Positions 7,800 to 15,020 of a stretch of DNA of 17,255 nt are shown one piece after another. Position numbers and translations under genes: made by a program. Within the stretch, counting starts at the first letter, position 1. Every line of letters begins with the position of its first letter. Source of the DNA: CAMLLJ01 sp035759585 (GTDB lineage Bacteria > Gemmatimonadota > Gemmatimonadetes > Gemmatimonadales > GWC2-71-9); NCBI GenBank assembly GCA_035759585.1, contig DASTUP010000138.1, forward strand, positions 1 through 17,255, written 5' to 3'. Below the pieces are notes generated by a model, which made no database searches, was not told where the DNA came from, and worked only from the letters and a program-made list of their open reading frames with translations.

Positions 7800-9021
7800 C
7801 CGGCTCATTCCGCTCCCCCGCCTCCCGATCGTTCAGCAGCGCCTCGTAGATCCGCTTCAGTTTTTCCGATTCCCGCTCCCACGACAGGTCACGCATCGCT
7901 TCCTGGGCGGAGCGAGCACGGGCGCACCGCTCCGCCGGCGTCGCGGCAGCAAAGGCCGCGATCGCACGTCCCGCCGCGCCGGCGTCGTTCGGCTCGAAGT
8001 ACCAGGCCGCGTTCGCAGGGAAGTACTCGAGGTAGGCCGGGAGGCGCGCGGCGACCAGGGGAATCCCGAAATGGACGTATTCGAGAAGCTTGGTCGACAG
8101 CGAATATTGCGTCATCAGGTCGAGGCGCGTGGGAAGGAGGCCCGCGTGGTAGCCGGGCAGCCGCTCGCGCAGCACGTGATGCGAGACGCTTCCGAGAAGC
8201 CGGACCTTCCCTTCGAGTCCGAGCGACCGGATGAGCGCATCGATCTCGGGGACCATCGGGCCGCGGCCGTAGATGTCCAGCTCGACATCCGCGCCCATGC
8301 GTCGTGCCTCTGCGATTGCAGCCACGGCCAGGTCGAGCCCGTACAGCGCCGTGATCGTGCCATGATACGCCAGCCGCACGGGACCGTTCACCACACCGTC
8401 GGTAAGGCGTGGCGGGCCGAAGTCTGCGGGGTCGGTGAGATTGTGAATCACGACCAGCGGCTCGTCGTGACGCGACCGGCGGGCCCCGAGCAGCCTCTCG
8501 ATGGAGCGGTTGACCGTCAGGACCACATCCGCCTGTCCCCGCGACCAGCGCTCGATGGCGCGCGCGATCGGGGCCCCGATCCGGCCGAGGACCCCGGGAA
8601 ACTTGGTGCGCGTGAACTCGGGAAGGATCTCGTGCATGTCGAGCACGACCCGCGCACCGCGCCGGCGCGCCGGGCGAGCCGCGGCGACGAGAAAGTCCGG
8701 CAGCGTGTGCACGTGCACGATGCGCGCGCGGGAAAAGCGCGGATCGCGGCGCATCAGGGCGTGAGCCCGCACGAGGAAGTCGGTATATTCGATGACGTAC
8801 TTGCCCAGCGATCCACGCCTTCGCTCTCCCGGCAGGCGGACGATCACCGCGCGGCCGTAGTGGCCCACGGGGCGGCGATCGAGCCCGTCCTGCAGCGCAA
8901 TCACCGCGACGCGGGCCCCGAGCTCCGCGGCGGCAAGGACTTCCTTGCGCGGCCGCGGATCGTCCGGGAACTGCGTCTGCGCGATGTGCACGATGTCGAA
9001 CGGGCGGCGGATCGGCGGCAA
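7777..9021 (-). CDS. GT4-family glycosyltransferase
   Basis: Predicted repeat-unit glycosyltransferase, 414 residues; donor unknown. The N-terminus (FDIVHIAQTQFPDDPRPRKE) matches the family pattern of GT4 enzymes with a 'DxRxRxE' signature after the first strand. HVHTLPDF (103-110), LDMHEILPE (127-135) and VIHNLTDP (191-198) follow. The donor domain has LAYHGTITALYGLDLAVAA (217-235), DIYGRGP (249-255) and STKLLEYVHFGIPLVAARLPAY (309-330). In this subgroup the first EX7E glutamate is absent, as in other 'KLxEYMAxGxPV' GT4 proteins. The start is TTG 9021, supported by GAGG (9028-9031) six bases before it. No in-frame ATG lies near the conserved first strand. The strand is opposite to both neighbours. 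The 3' end overlaps the sugar transferase by 23 bases, and the 5' end faces the amidotransferase operon. Confidence 0.91.
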   Translation of the reverse strand: MPPIRRPFDIVHIAQTQFPDDPRPRKEVLAAAELGARVAVIALQDGLDRRPVGHYGRAVIVRLPGERRRGSLGKYVIEYTDFLVRAHALMRRDPRFSRARIVHVHTLPDFLVAAARPARRRGARVVLDMHEILPEFTRTKFPGVLGRIGAPIARAIERWSRGQADVVLTVNRSIERLLGARRSRHDEPLVVIHNLTDPADFGPPRLTDGVVNGPVRLAYHGTITALYGLDLAVAAIAEARRMGADVELDIYGRGPMVPEIDALIRSLGLEGKVRLLGSVSHHVLRERLPGYHAGLLPTRLDLMTQYSLSTKLLEYVHFGIPLVAARLPAYLEYFPANAAWYFEPNDAGAAGRAIAAFAAATPAERCARARSAQEAMRDLSWERESEKLKRIYEALLNDREAGERNEPAMPPARS

Positions 9022-9148
9022 CGGGGGCCTCGACGTCAGGGCAGCGAAACTCCATGGGGACGCGGAAAGGTGGCGGAGCGTGCGGATGAATCAAGTGTCG
9101 ATCGGGTTCGCGTGATTCCACTGCGCTGTCCGTAGGACCAGTTTCCCG
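9022..9148. promoter_or_regulatory. Divergent gap upstream of the amidotransferase operon
   Basis: This 127-base gap lies between a minus-strand glycosyltransferase and the five-gene + strand operon, so it should hold promoters for both. I see no good sigma-70 pair on either strand. It holds the GAGG ribosome binding site of the minus gene (9028-9031) and an AGGA (9134-9137), 11 bases before the + strand ATG. The AGGA sits in a small GTCC-GTA-GGAC dyad (9128-9138), which could shade the ribosome binding site but is short enough to be chance. Confidence 0.35.
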
Positions 9149-11044
9149 ATGTGCGGCTTCGGTGGCATCATCCTGCCCGGTGACGGGCTCGTCCCGGGCG
9201 ATCTCCTCGCCCGCATGGGCGCGACGCTCGGCCATCGCGGTCCCGATGGGACGCATTTCGCGGCGCTTCCCGGCGCCGGACTGGTGCATTGCCGGCTCGC
9301 CATCATCGACCTCTCCGCCCGCGCCGACCAGCCCCTCGCCCGTCCCGACCTCGGCGCAGTCGTCGCATTCAATGGCGAGATCTACAACTTCAGGGAGCTC
9401 CGCGCGGCGTGGGAACGCCGGGGGATCACCTTCGGCACCGAGTCCGATACCGAAATCCTGCTCGCAGCACTCGTCCATGACGGGCCGGACGCGCTGCGGT
9501 CGCTGCGCGGGATGTTCGCGCTGTCGCTCTGGCGGCCCGCCGAGCGCTCCCTGCTGCTCGCGCGCGATCCACTCGGCAAGAAGCCGCTCTTCTACGCGAC
9601 GCGCGGGGATGGCGCGCTCGTCTTCGCATCGACGCTGGATGCGGTCCTCACCGGCCTGGGGCGGACCCCGGCAGTGCGTCCGGATGCCGTCGCGCACTAT
9701 CTCGCGCACATGGTCGTGCCGCAGGAGGCCGTGATCTACGAGGGCATCCACCGCGTCCCGCCAGGCTCGTGGATTCGATTTCAGGGAGCGAGCGAGACCG
9801 CCCGCGGTGTTTTCTGGGAGGTTCCCGATCGGGCGGACTGGAAGGGGAGCCGCGAGGAGCTGCTCGAAGAGATCGAGGGTGCGCTGCGCGTATCGGTGCG
9901 TCGCCGGCTGGTGAGCGATGTGCCGGTCGGCGCGTTCCTCAGCGCCGGCCTCGATTCCGGCACGATCGTGTCGCTCATGGCCGAAGAATCGTCCGAGGCG
10001 GTCCTCACCTTCACGGCGGGAACGACCGGCGATCCGCTCGATGAACGCGGCGCTGCCCGAAGCATTGCGGAGCGATACGGGACGCGGCATGCCGAGGTCG
10101 AGGTTCCGCCGTTATCGGCCGAGGCATTGCCGCGGCTCATCTGGCAGGCGGGCGAACCGTTCGGAGACGCTTCGCTCCTGCCGAGCGCGGGCGTCGCCGC
10201 CGCCGCGCGGAGCGGCGTCTCCGTGGCCCTCACTGGTGACGGGGGCGACGAGCTCTTCTTCGGCTACTCGGTCTTCGAGGGGGTGCGCCGCGCCGAGCAG
10301 CTGCGCCGGATCCTTCCGGCTCCGCTGATTCGCGGATTCCGTGTCGCCGGCGATGATACTTCGCCCGGCATCAGGAACAAGCTGGACGCGCTCCTCGATT
10401 ACGCCTCCGCGCCGCTCGCGGCATCCTTCCGGAACCGGATGGGCTGGGAAGCCGCGGCCCGCCGGCGCCTGCTGCGCATTCCCGAGCGGGAGCCGGCCGA
10501 GTGGATCTATCGGCGCCGCCTCGAGCGGTATGCGCATCTTCCCGATGCCGATGCCCTCCGCCGCACGCTCCTCGGTACCTGGCTGCCGAACGACTACCTG
10601 ACGAAAGTCGATGTCGCGACCATGGCCGTGGGGCTCGAAGCGCGGTCCCCATTCCTCGATATGGATCTCGTCGACCTCATGCTTCGGGTGCCGGCGGAGT
10701 TGGCGTTCCCGCGCGGCGAGCCGAAGGCATTGCTCAAGCCGATCGCCCGGCGCCTGCTCCCCCCGGAAATCATCGGGCGGCGGAAGACGGGGTTCGGGAT
10801 TCCCGTTCGTCGCTGGCTGCTCGGCCCCTTGCGGGACGCGTACCGGCGGTTCGTGACGGCGAAGGGGCTTGCACTCCACGAGTGGATCGCGCCCGAGGCG
10901 GCGGCCGATGCCTACGTGGAGCTCGAGCGCGGCTCGGCGCGCGCAGATCGCGTCTGGCTGCTGTTCGTGCTCGGGGTCTGGAGTGCAATGGCGCTCGAGC
11001 GCTCGCTCGCTCCGGACGAGCCGCTTTCGGCGCGGGCGGCGTAG
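9149..11044 (+). CDS. AsnB-like glutamine-dependent amidotransferase, altered PP-loop
   Basis: Class-II glutamine amidotransferase fused to an asparagine-synthetase-like ATP-pyrophosphatase domain, 631 residues and full length. In polysaccharide loci such proteins are thought to amidate sugar carboxylates rather than make asparagine. Cys2 is the N-terminal nucleophile (MCGFGG). The glutaminase domain shows HRGPDG (29-34), HCRLAIIDL (47-55) and FNGEIYNF (74-81), then ESDTEIL and LARDPLGKKPLFY. The synthetase domain begins near 235. Its PP-loop is SAGLDSG (265-271; bases 9941-9961) instead of the usual SGGxDS(S/T). LTGDGGDELFFGY (361-373) is intact. The C-terminal part has DYLTKVDVATMAVGLEARSP, typical of AsnB. 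The start is ATG 9149, forced by the need for Cys2, with AGGA 11 bases upstream. It is first of a five-gene operon; the stop is two bases before the next ATG. Lasso-peptide or asparagine biosynthesis roles are less likely because of the neighbours. Confidence 0.92.
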   Translation: MCGFGGIILPGDGLVPGDLLARMGATLGHRGPDGTHFAALPGAGLVHCRLAIIDLSARADQPLARPDLGAVVAFNGEIYNFRELRAAWERRGITFGTESDTEILLAALVHDGPDALRSLRGMFALSLWRPAERSLLLARDPLGKKPLFYATRGDGALVFASTLDAVLTGLGRTPAVRPDAVAHYLAHMVVPQEAVIYEGIHRVPPGSWIRFQGASETARGVFWEVPDRADWKGSREELLEEIEGALRVSVRRRLVSDVPVGAFLSAGLDSGTIVSLMAEESSEAVLTFTAGTTGDPLDERGAARSIAERYGTRHAEVEVPPLSAEALPRLIWQAGEPFGDASLLPSAGVAAAARSGVSVALTGDGGDELFFGYSVFEGVRRAEQLRRILPAPLIRGFRVAGDDTSPGIRNKLDALLDYASAPLAASFRNRMGWEAAARRRLLRIPEREPAEWIYRRRLERYAHLPDADALRRTLLGTWLPNDYLTKVDVATMAVGLEARSPFLDMDLVDLMLRVPAELAFPRGEPKALLKPIARRLLPPEIIGRRKTGFGIPVRRWLLGPLRDAYRRFVTAKGLALHEWIAPEAAADAYVELERGSARADRVWLLFVLGVWSAMALERSLAPDEPLSARAA

Positions 11045-11046
11045 CC

Positions 11047-12036
11047 ATGCGCGTGCTCACGGTGACGAACATGTGGCCGCGCCGCGAGCGGCCGGCGTTC
11101 GGGGCATTCGTGCAGTCGCAGGTGGAATCGATCGAGGCGCTCGGCGTCGAGGTCGCCCTGCACGTGATCGCGGGCGACCGTGGCGCCGCGTCGTATGCGC
11201 TCGATGTCCCTGCCGTGCGAGCGGCGGTGCGCCGCCTCCGTCCGGACGTCGTCCATGCGCACTACGGCCTCTCGGGCTGGACCGCACAGTGGCAGCCCAT
11301 GCCGCTCGTCGTATCCTTCTGCGGTGATGATCTCCTTGGCACGCCCGCGCGCGGCGGAGGCCGCACCTTCAAGTCCGGGATCGCGATGCGCATGAGCCAG
11401 GCGGCGGCGCGCAAGGCTGCGGCCATCGTCTGCAAGTCGCGGAATCTCGCCGAGGCGCTCGAGCGTCCCGAAGACCGGGCGCGGGCGCACATCATCCCGA
11501 ACGGCGTGAATCTCATGCGTTTCATGCCTGGCGACCGCGATGCGGCCCGCCGCGCCCTCGGTCTCGATCCGGCCGAGCTTCTGGTACTGTTCCCGCACGC
11601 CCCGCAGCAGGCGGAGCAGAAAGGGTTCGACCTGGCCGATGCGGTCATGGAGCGGGTACGGGCCGCCGAGCCATCCGCGCGGCTCCTGCACGTGACCGGA
11701 GTGCCTCATTCGCACATGCCCGATTATTACCGCGCTGCGGACTGCCTCCTCCTCACCTCGAAATCCGAAGGGTCTCCCAACGTGGTCAAGGAAGCGCTGG
11801 CGTGCGCGCTGCCCGTCGTCGGCGTGGACGCAGGAGATGCGCGCGAGTGGCTCCTGCGGGTGCCCGGGTGCCGGCTCACGGAGCGCCGCGCGGAGCCGCT
11901 TGCTGCAGCGGTCCTCGACGTGCTGCGCGAGAGAGCCCGGGTGGACGCTGCGCCGGTGCTCGCCGAGCTCGACGAACGCGCGGTGGCGCGGCGAATCCGG
12001 GCGGTGTACGAGCAGGCGCTGGGGAAGGCATCATGA
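11047..12036 (+). CDS. Short GT4-family glycosyltransferase
   Basis: Predicted repeat-unit glycosyltransferase of 329 residues, about 40-60 shorter than typical GT4 enzymes but with both domains recognisable. The N-terminal domain starts MRVLTVTNMWPRRERPAFGA, a common opening in this subgroup, and is compact: VVHAHYGLSGW (68-78) arrives early. VVSFCGDDLLGTP (88-100) and HIIPNGVNLMRF (148-159) follow. The donor domain has LTSKSEGSPNVVKEALACALPVVGV (236-260), in which E241 and E249 form a complete EX7E motif. It then has a short C-terminal helix set. The ATG lies two bases after the upstream stop, with no own ribosome binding site, so translation is probably coupled. The last four bases overlap the epimerase start (ATGA). 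The sugar specificity cannot be told. Confidence 0.9.
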   Translation: MRVLTVTNMWPRRERPAFGAFVQSQVESIEALGVEVALHVIAGDRGAASYALDVPAVRAAVRRLRPDVVHAHYGLSGWTAQWQPMPLVVSFCGDDLLGTPARGGGRTFKSGIAMRMSQAAARKAAAIVCKSRNLAEALERPEDRARAHIIPNGVNLMRFMPGDRDAARRALGLDPAELLVLFPHAPQQAEQKGFDLADAVMERVRAAEPSARLLHVTGVPHSHMPDYYRAADCLLLTSKSEGSPNVVKEALACALPVVGVDAGDAREWLLRVPGCRLTERRAEPLAAAVLDVLRERARVDAAPVLAELDERAVARRIRAVYEQALGKAS

Positions 12037-13124
12037 CCGGTCCGATCGCGCTCTGCTACGGCACGCGCCCGCAGGTGATCAAGGCGAGCGTGCTGCGTCG
12101 TGCGCTCGCCGCCATCGCCCCGGTCGCGGCGATCGATACCGGCCAGCACTACGACTACGCCCTCAATCAGCTCCTCTACGACCAGCTCGGCGTCGCCGCG
12201 CCCGATCACTGCCTCGAGGTGGGATCCGCCTCCCATGCGACGCAGACCGCCGGCATTCTGGTGCGGGCGGAAGCGCTCTACGCTTCGCTGGCCCCGCGGA
12301 TCGTGGTGGTCATCGGCGACACGAACTCGACTCTCGGCTGCGCCCTCGCTGCGGCGAAGCTCCGGATTCCCGTGGTGCACGTCGAGGCGGGACTCCGCGC
12401 CGAGGATGCGCTCATGGCGGAAGAGATCAACCGGCGGGTGGTGGACGCGATCGGGTCGCTCCTCTGCACGCCGTCGGGCGCCGCCACTGCCCGCATGCGC
12501 GCGGAGCATCCCGCGGCCCTGGTCGCCGAGACGGGCGACGTCGCCCGCGACGTGCTGCTCGCCCAGCTCGAGAAGCTTCCCGACGTATCCGCTCTGGTCC
12601 CGCCGTCCGACCGCGGGGAGTACGCCTTCGCGACGCTGCATCGCGCCGAGCTGACGGACCGGCCCGACCGCCTCGTGGCATTGCTCGGCACGCTTGCCGG
12701 ACTTCCGCTGCCGGTCCTGCTCGCCATGCACCCGCGGACGCGGGCCGCCCTCGAGGCGCACGGCCATCGGGTCGGCGATCAGGGCTCGCTCACGGTCGTG
12801 CCGGCGGTCGGCTACCTGGAGAGCCTGGCGCTTACGGCCCGCGCGCGCCTCGTCATTACCGATTCCGGGGGCGTGCAGCGCGAAGCCTACTGGCTCGGCG
12901 TGCCGTGCCTCACGATGCGAACCGAAACCGAGTGGATGGAAACGGTGGAGCTCGGCGCAAACCGGCTGCTTCCCCCGGCCGACGCGGCAGGACTCGCGGC
13001 CGCCGTCGAGGAACGGCTGGCGAGCCCGCGCGCGTGGGATCGCGATGCATACGGAAAGGGCGATGCGTCGGAGCGCGTCGCGTTCGGGGTGGCCACCCTG
13101 CTGAATGGAGGCCCGGCGCGCTGA
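12033..13124 (+). CDS. Non-hydrolysing UDP-GlcNAc 2-epimerase family protein (WecB/WbpI-like)
   Basis: Cytosolic enzyme inverting C2 of a UDP-N-acetylhexosamine, giving UDP-ManNAc or a derivative for the repeat unit. It is 363 residues, normal length. Residues corresponding to those used by E. coli WecB are all present: R12 and K17 in GTRPQVIK, D96 in IGDTNST, E118 in HVEAGLR, E131 in MAEEINR, H203 in TLHRAE, and the ITDSGGVQREAY segment (275-286). TGQHYDY, GDTNST, LHRAE and TEWMET resemble the WbpI-like branch (UDP-2,3-diacetamido-glucuronate 2-epimerase) as much as WecB. Exact substrate is therefore open. The partner enzymes needed for a WbpI pathway (dehydrogenase, oxidase, aminotransferase, acetyltransferase) are not in the window. 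Start ATG overlaps the previous stop as ATGA and has GGGGAAGG (12021-12028) four bases before it. The stop directly abuts the next gene's GTG. Confidence 0.92.
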   Translation: MTGPIALCYGTRPQVIKASVLRRALAAIAPVAAIDTGQHYDYALNQLLYDQLGVAAPDHCLEVGSASHATQTAGILVRAEALYASLAPRIVVVIGDTNSTLGCALAAAKLRIPVVHVEAGLRAEDALMAEEINRRVVDAIGSLLCTPSGAATARMRAEHPAALVAETGDVARDVLLAQLEKLPDVSALVPPSDRGEYAFATLHRAELTDRPDRLVALLGTLAGLPLPVLLAMHPRTRAALEAHGHRVGDQGSLTVVPAVGYLESLALTARARLVITDSGGVQREAYWLGVPCLTMRTETEWMETVELGANRLLPPADAAGLAAAVEERLASPRAWDRDAYGKGDASERVAFGVATLLNGGPAR

Positions 13125-15020
13125 GTGTGCGGCATTGCCGGAGTGATTGCGGGGGATGCGACGCGAGACGTGACGAACGTGCTCGACCGCCTCTCGAGCG
13201 CGCTCGCGCATCGCGGGCCGGATGCGAGCGGCTCACGCTTCGAGCGGGGGCGCTCGATCGGAATCGCGCACCGGCGGCTCAGCATCGTGGATCTCGCATG
13301 CGGCCTGCAGCCGATGACCGGCGAGGATGGTCGTGTCTGGGTCAGCTACAATGGCGAGATCTACAATCATCTCGAAGTGCGCCGTGACCTCGAGGCGCTG
13401 GGCCATGCGTTCCGGACGAACGCCGACACCGAGGTCCTGGTGCACGGGTGGGAGGAATGGGGCCCGGGGCTCGTCGAGCGGCTCAACGGGATCTTCGCCT
13501 TTGCGATCTTCGATGGACGCCGAGGTGCCGGTGAGCTGTGGCTCGCGCGCGATCCGGTCGGCGTCAAGCCGGTCTATGTCGGGCTGACCGACGGGCTCTG
13601 GTGGTTCACCAGCGAGCTCGCGGCAGCGCGCGAGGCGGGGCTGGTCGGGGATGTGCTCCGGCCGGCCGCGTTCGACGAGTTCCTCGTCTATCGCTTCGTG
13701 CCTTCGCCCGGCACGTTCTATCCGAATGCCTGGAAACTGCCGCCGTCGACACTCTGCCGGCTGTCACTCGACGAGCTTCCCGTCGGCATGCCGGTCTTCC
13801 AGCCCTACACGACCGCGGTCCGTCCCTCCACGGTGCCGGCGACCACTGGCGAATGGGAGGAGGCGCTGCGCGACGGCCTGGGCGCGGCCGTCCGCCGGCA
13901 GCTCATGGCCGACGTGCCGGTCGGCTCGCTGCTGTCGGGTGGCGTCGACTCCACCGTCATCACCCGGCTGATGCGAGACGCGCTTCCGGAGCCGCCAGCC
14001 GCCTTCGGCATCGGCTTCGCGAGCGAGCCGGACGGCGGCGAGCTCGCCAACGCACGGCGCGCGGCCAGCGCGCTCGGGGTTCCGCTCACGGAAGTCCGCG
14101 TTTCGGACGAGGAGTATCGGGCCCGGTGGCCGGCTCATGCGGCGCGGCTCGGTGAGCCGATCGCCAATTCGGGTGTCCTTCTCGTCGGCATGCTGTGCGC
14201 CGAAGTGCGCAAGTCACACAAGGTGGTGCTGACGGGGCAGGGCGCCGACGAGCCGCTGGGCGGCTATCCGCGTCACGCAGGCGAGCGCTACTATGCCATC
14301 GCGAAACACTTCGGGCCGCTGCTCCGCCACCTTCCGGAGGGACTCGCGTCGAGCGATCGCGTCCGGCGGGTAAGACGGCTCGCCTCCGAGCCCGATGAAG
14401 CCCGTCGCTTCACCGAGATTCTCGCCGTGTTCTCGCCGAGCGAGGCGGCAGGGCTGACCCGGAATGCCGTGGACCCGGATGCCCTCGCCGATCCGGTCCG
14501 GCGCGCATTGCCCGACCGGAACGATGGCGATTCGCTCAATCGCCTGCTGCGAGCCGATGCGCGGCTCTCGCTCGCCGACGACCTTCTCATCGTAGCGGAC
14601 CACATGTCGATGGCGGAGTCCGTCGAGCTCCGCGTGCCCTTTCTCGATCTCGAATATTTCGGCCTGCTCGAGCGGATGCCGGGCCGGCTCAAGGTCTCGG
14701 CTCTCGGCGAGCGGAAGTGGCTCTATCGCCGGGCCGTCGCACCGCTGCTTCCGGCCGGAATTCGGAGCGACCTGACCGGTGTCGGCGCGAGGCTCGGACG
14801 GAAGCTCGGCTTCGCCACGCCGATCGACCGGTGGTTCGGGGAGTGGCTGCGCGGGGACGCCGAGGCGTACCTCACGGGACCGCAGGCCCGCGCGATGGAC
14901 TATCTCTCGCGTGACGGCGTGCGGGCGCTCATCGCGACCGTACGCGAGGGGGCACCGCGAACCCGGCAGCTCCTCGCGCTGTTCGTTCTGGAAGCATGGC
15001 TGCGCGGGAGCCCGGATTGA
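13125..15020 (+). CDS. AsnB-like glutamine-dependent amidotransferase, canonical motifs
   Basis: A second class-II amidotransferase/asparagine-synthetase-like protein, 631 residues like the first but clearly divergent in sequence, so not a recent duplicate. Cys2 follows the GTG start (MCGIAGVIAG), which fixes that start. The glutaminase domain has HRGPDASG (29-36), HRRLSIVDL (49-57), YNGEIYNH (75-82) and ADTEVL, then LARDPVGVKPVY. The synthetase domain has a canonical PP-loop SGGVDST (271-277) and LTGQGADEPLGGYPRH (369-384), followed by SMAESVELRVPFLDLE. All catalytic signatures look intact. It probably amidates a carboxylated sugar or related metabolite of the repeat unit. GTG abuts the epimerase TGA with no gap. 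GGAGG (13107-13111) lies 13 bases upstream, a long spacing, so coupling is likely. The 3' end overlaps the following membrane-protein gene by 25 bases. Confidence 0.93.
   Translation: MCGIAGVIAGDATRDVTNVLDRLSSALAHRGPDASGSRFERGRSIGIAHRRLSIVDLACGLQPMTGEDGRVWVSYNGEIYNHLEVRRDLEALGHAFRTNADTEVLVHGWEEWGPGLVERLNGIFAFAIFDGRRGAGELWLARDPVGVKPVYVGLTDGLWWFTSELAAAREAGLVGDVLRPAAFDEFLVYRFVPSPGTFYPNAWKLPPSTLCRLSLDELPVGMPVFQPYTTAVRPSTVPATTGEWEEALRDGLGAAVRRQLMADVPVGSLLSGGVDSTVITRLMRDALPEPPAAFGIGFASEPDGGELANARRAASALGVPLTEVRVSDEEYRARWPAHAARLGEPIANSGVLLVGMLCAEVRKSHKVVLTGQGADEPLGGYPRHAGERYYAIAKHFGPLLRHLPEGLASSDRVRRVRRLASEPDEARRFTEILAVFSPSEAAGLTRNAVDPDALADPVRRALPDRNDGDSLNRLLRADARLSLADDLLIVADHMSMAESVELRVPFLDLEYFGLLERMPGRLKVSALGERKWLYRRAVAPLLPAGIRSDLTGVGARLGRKLGFATPIDRWFGEWLRGDAEAYLTGPQARAMDYLSRDGVRALIATVREGAPRTRQLLALFVLEAWLRGSPD

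Noticed and set aside
9128..9138. GTCC-GTA-GGAC dyad over the ribosome binding region of the first amidotransferase gene
   Set aside because: A four-base stem is too short to claim as a regulatory element without comparison to relatives.
7889..10090. A long open frame (733 codons) on the minus strand across the glycosyltransferase and the first amidotransferase
   Set aside because: It is arginine/proline/alanine-rich and has no family motif. It runs antisense to the amidotransferase and in a shifted frame of the glycosyltransferase. Long shadow frames are expected at this GC content.
11727..13211. A 494-codon open frame antisense to the epimerase
   Set aside because: The + strand codes a complete 2-epimerase with all catalytic residues. 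The antisense product has no motif and low-complexity ends.
9149..15020. Lasso-peptide or other peptide natural-product cluster based on two AsnB-like proteins
   Set aside because: Lasso clusters need a leader peptidase and a small precursor gene. None is present, no gap could hold them, and all neighbours are glycan genes.
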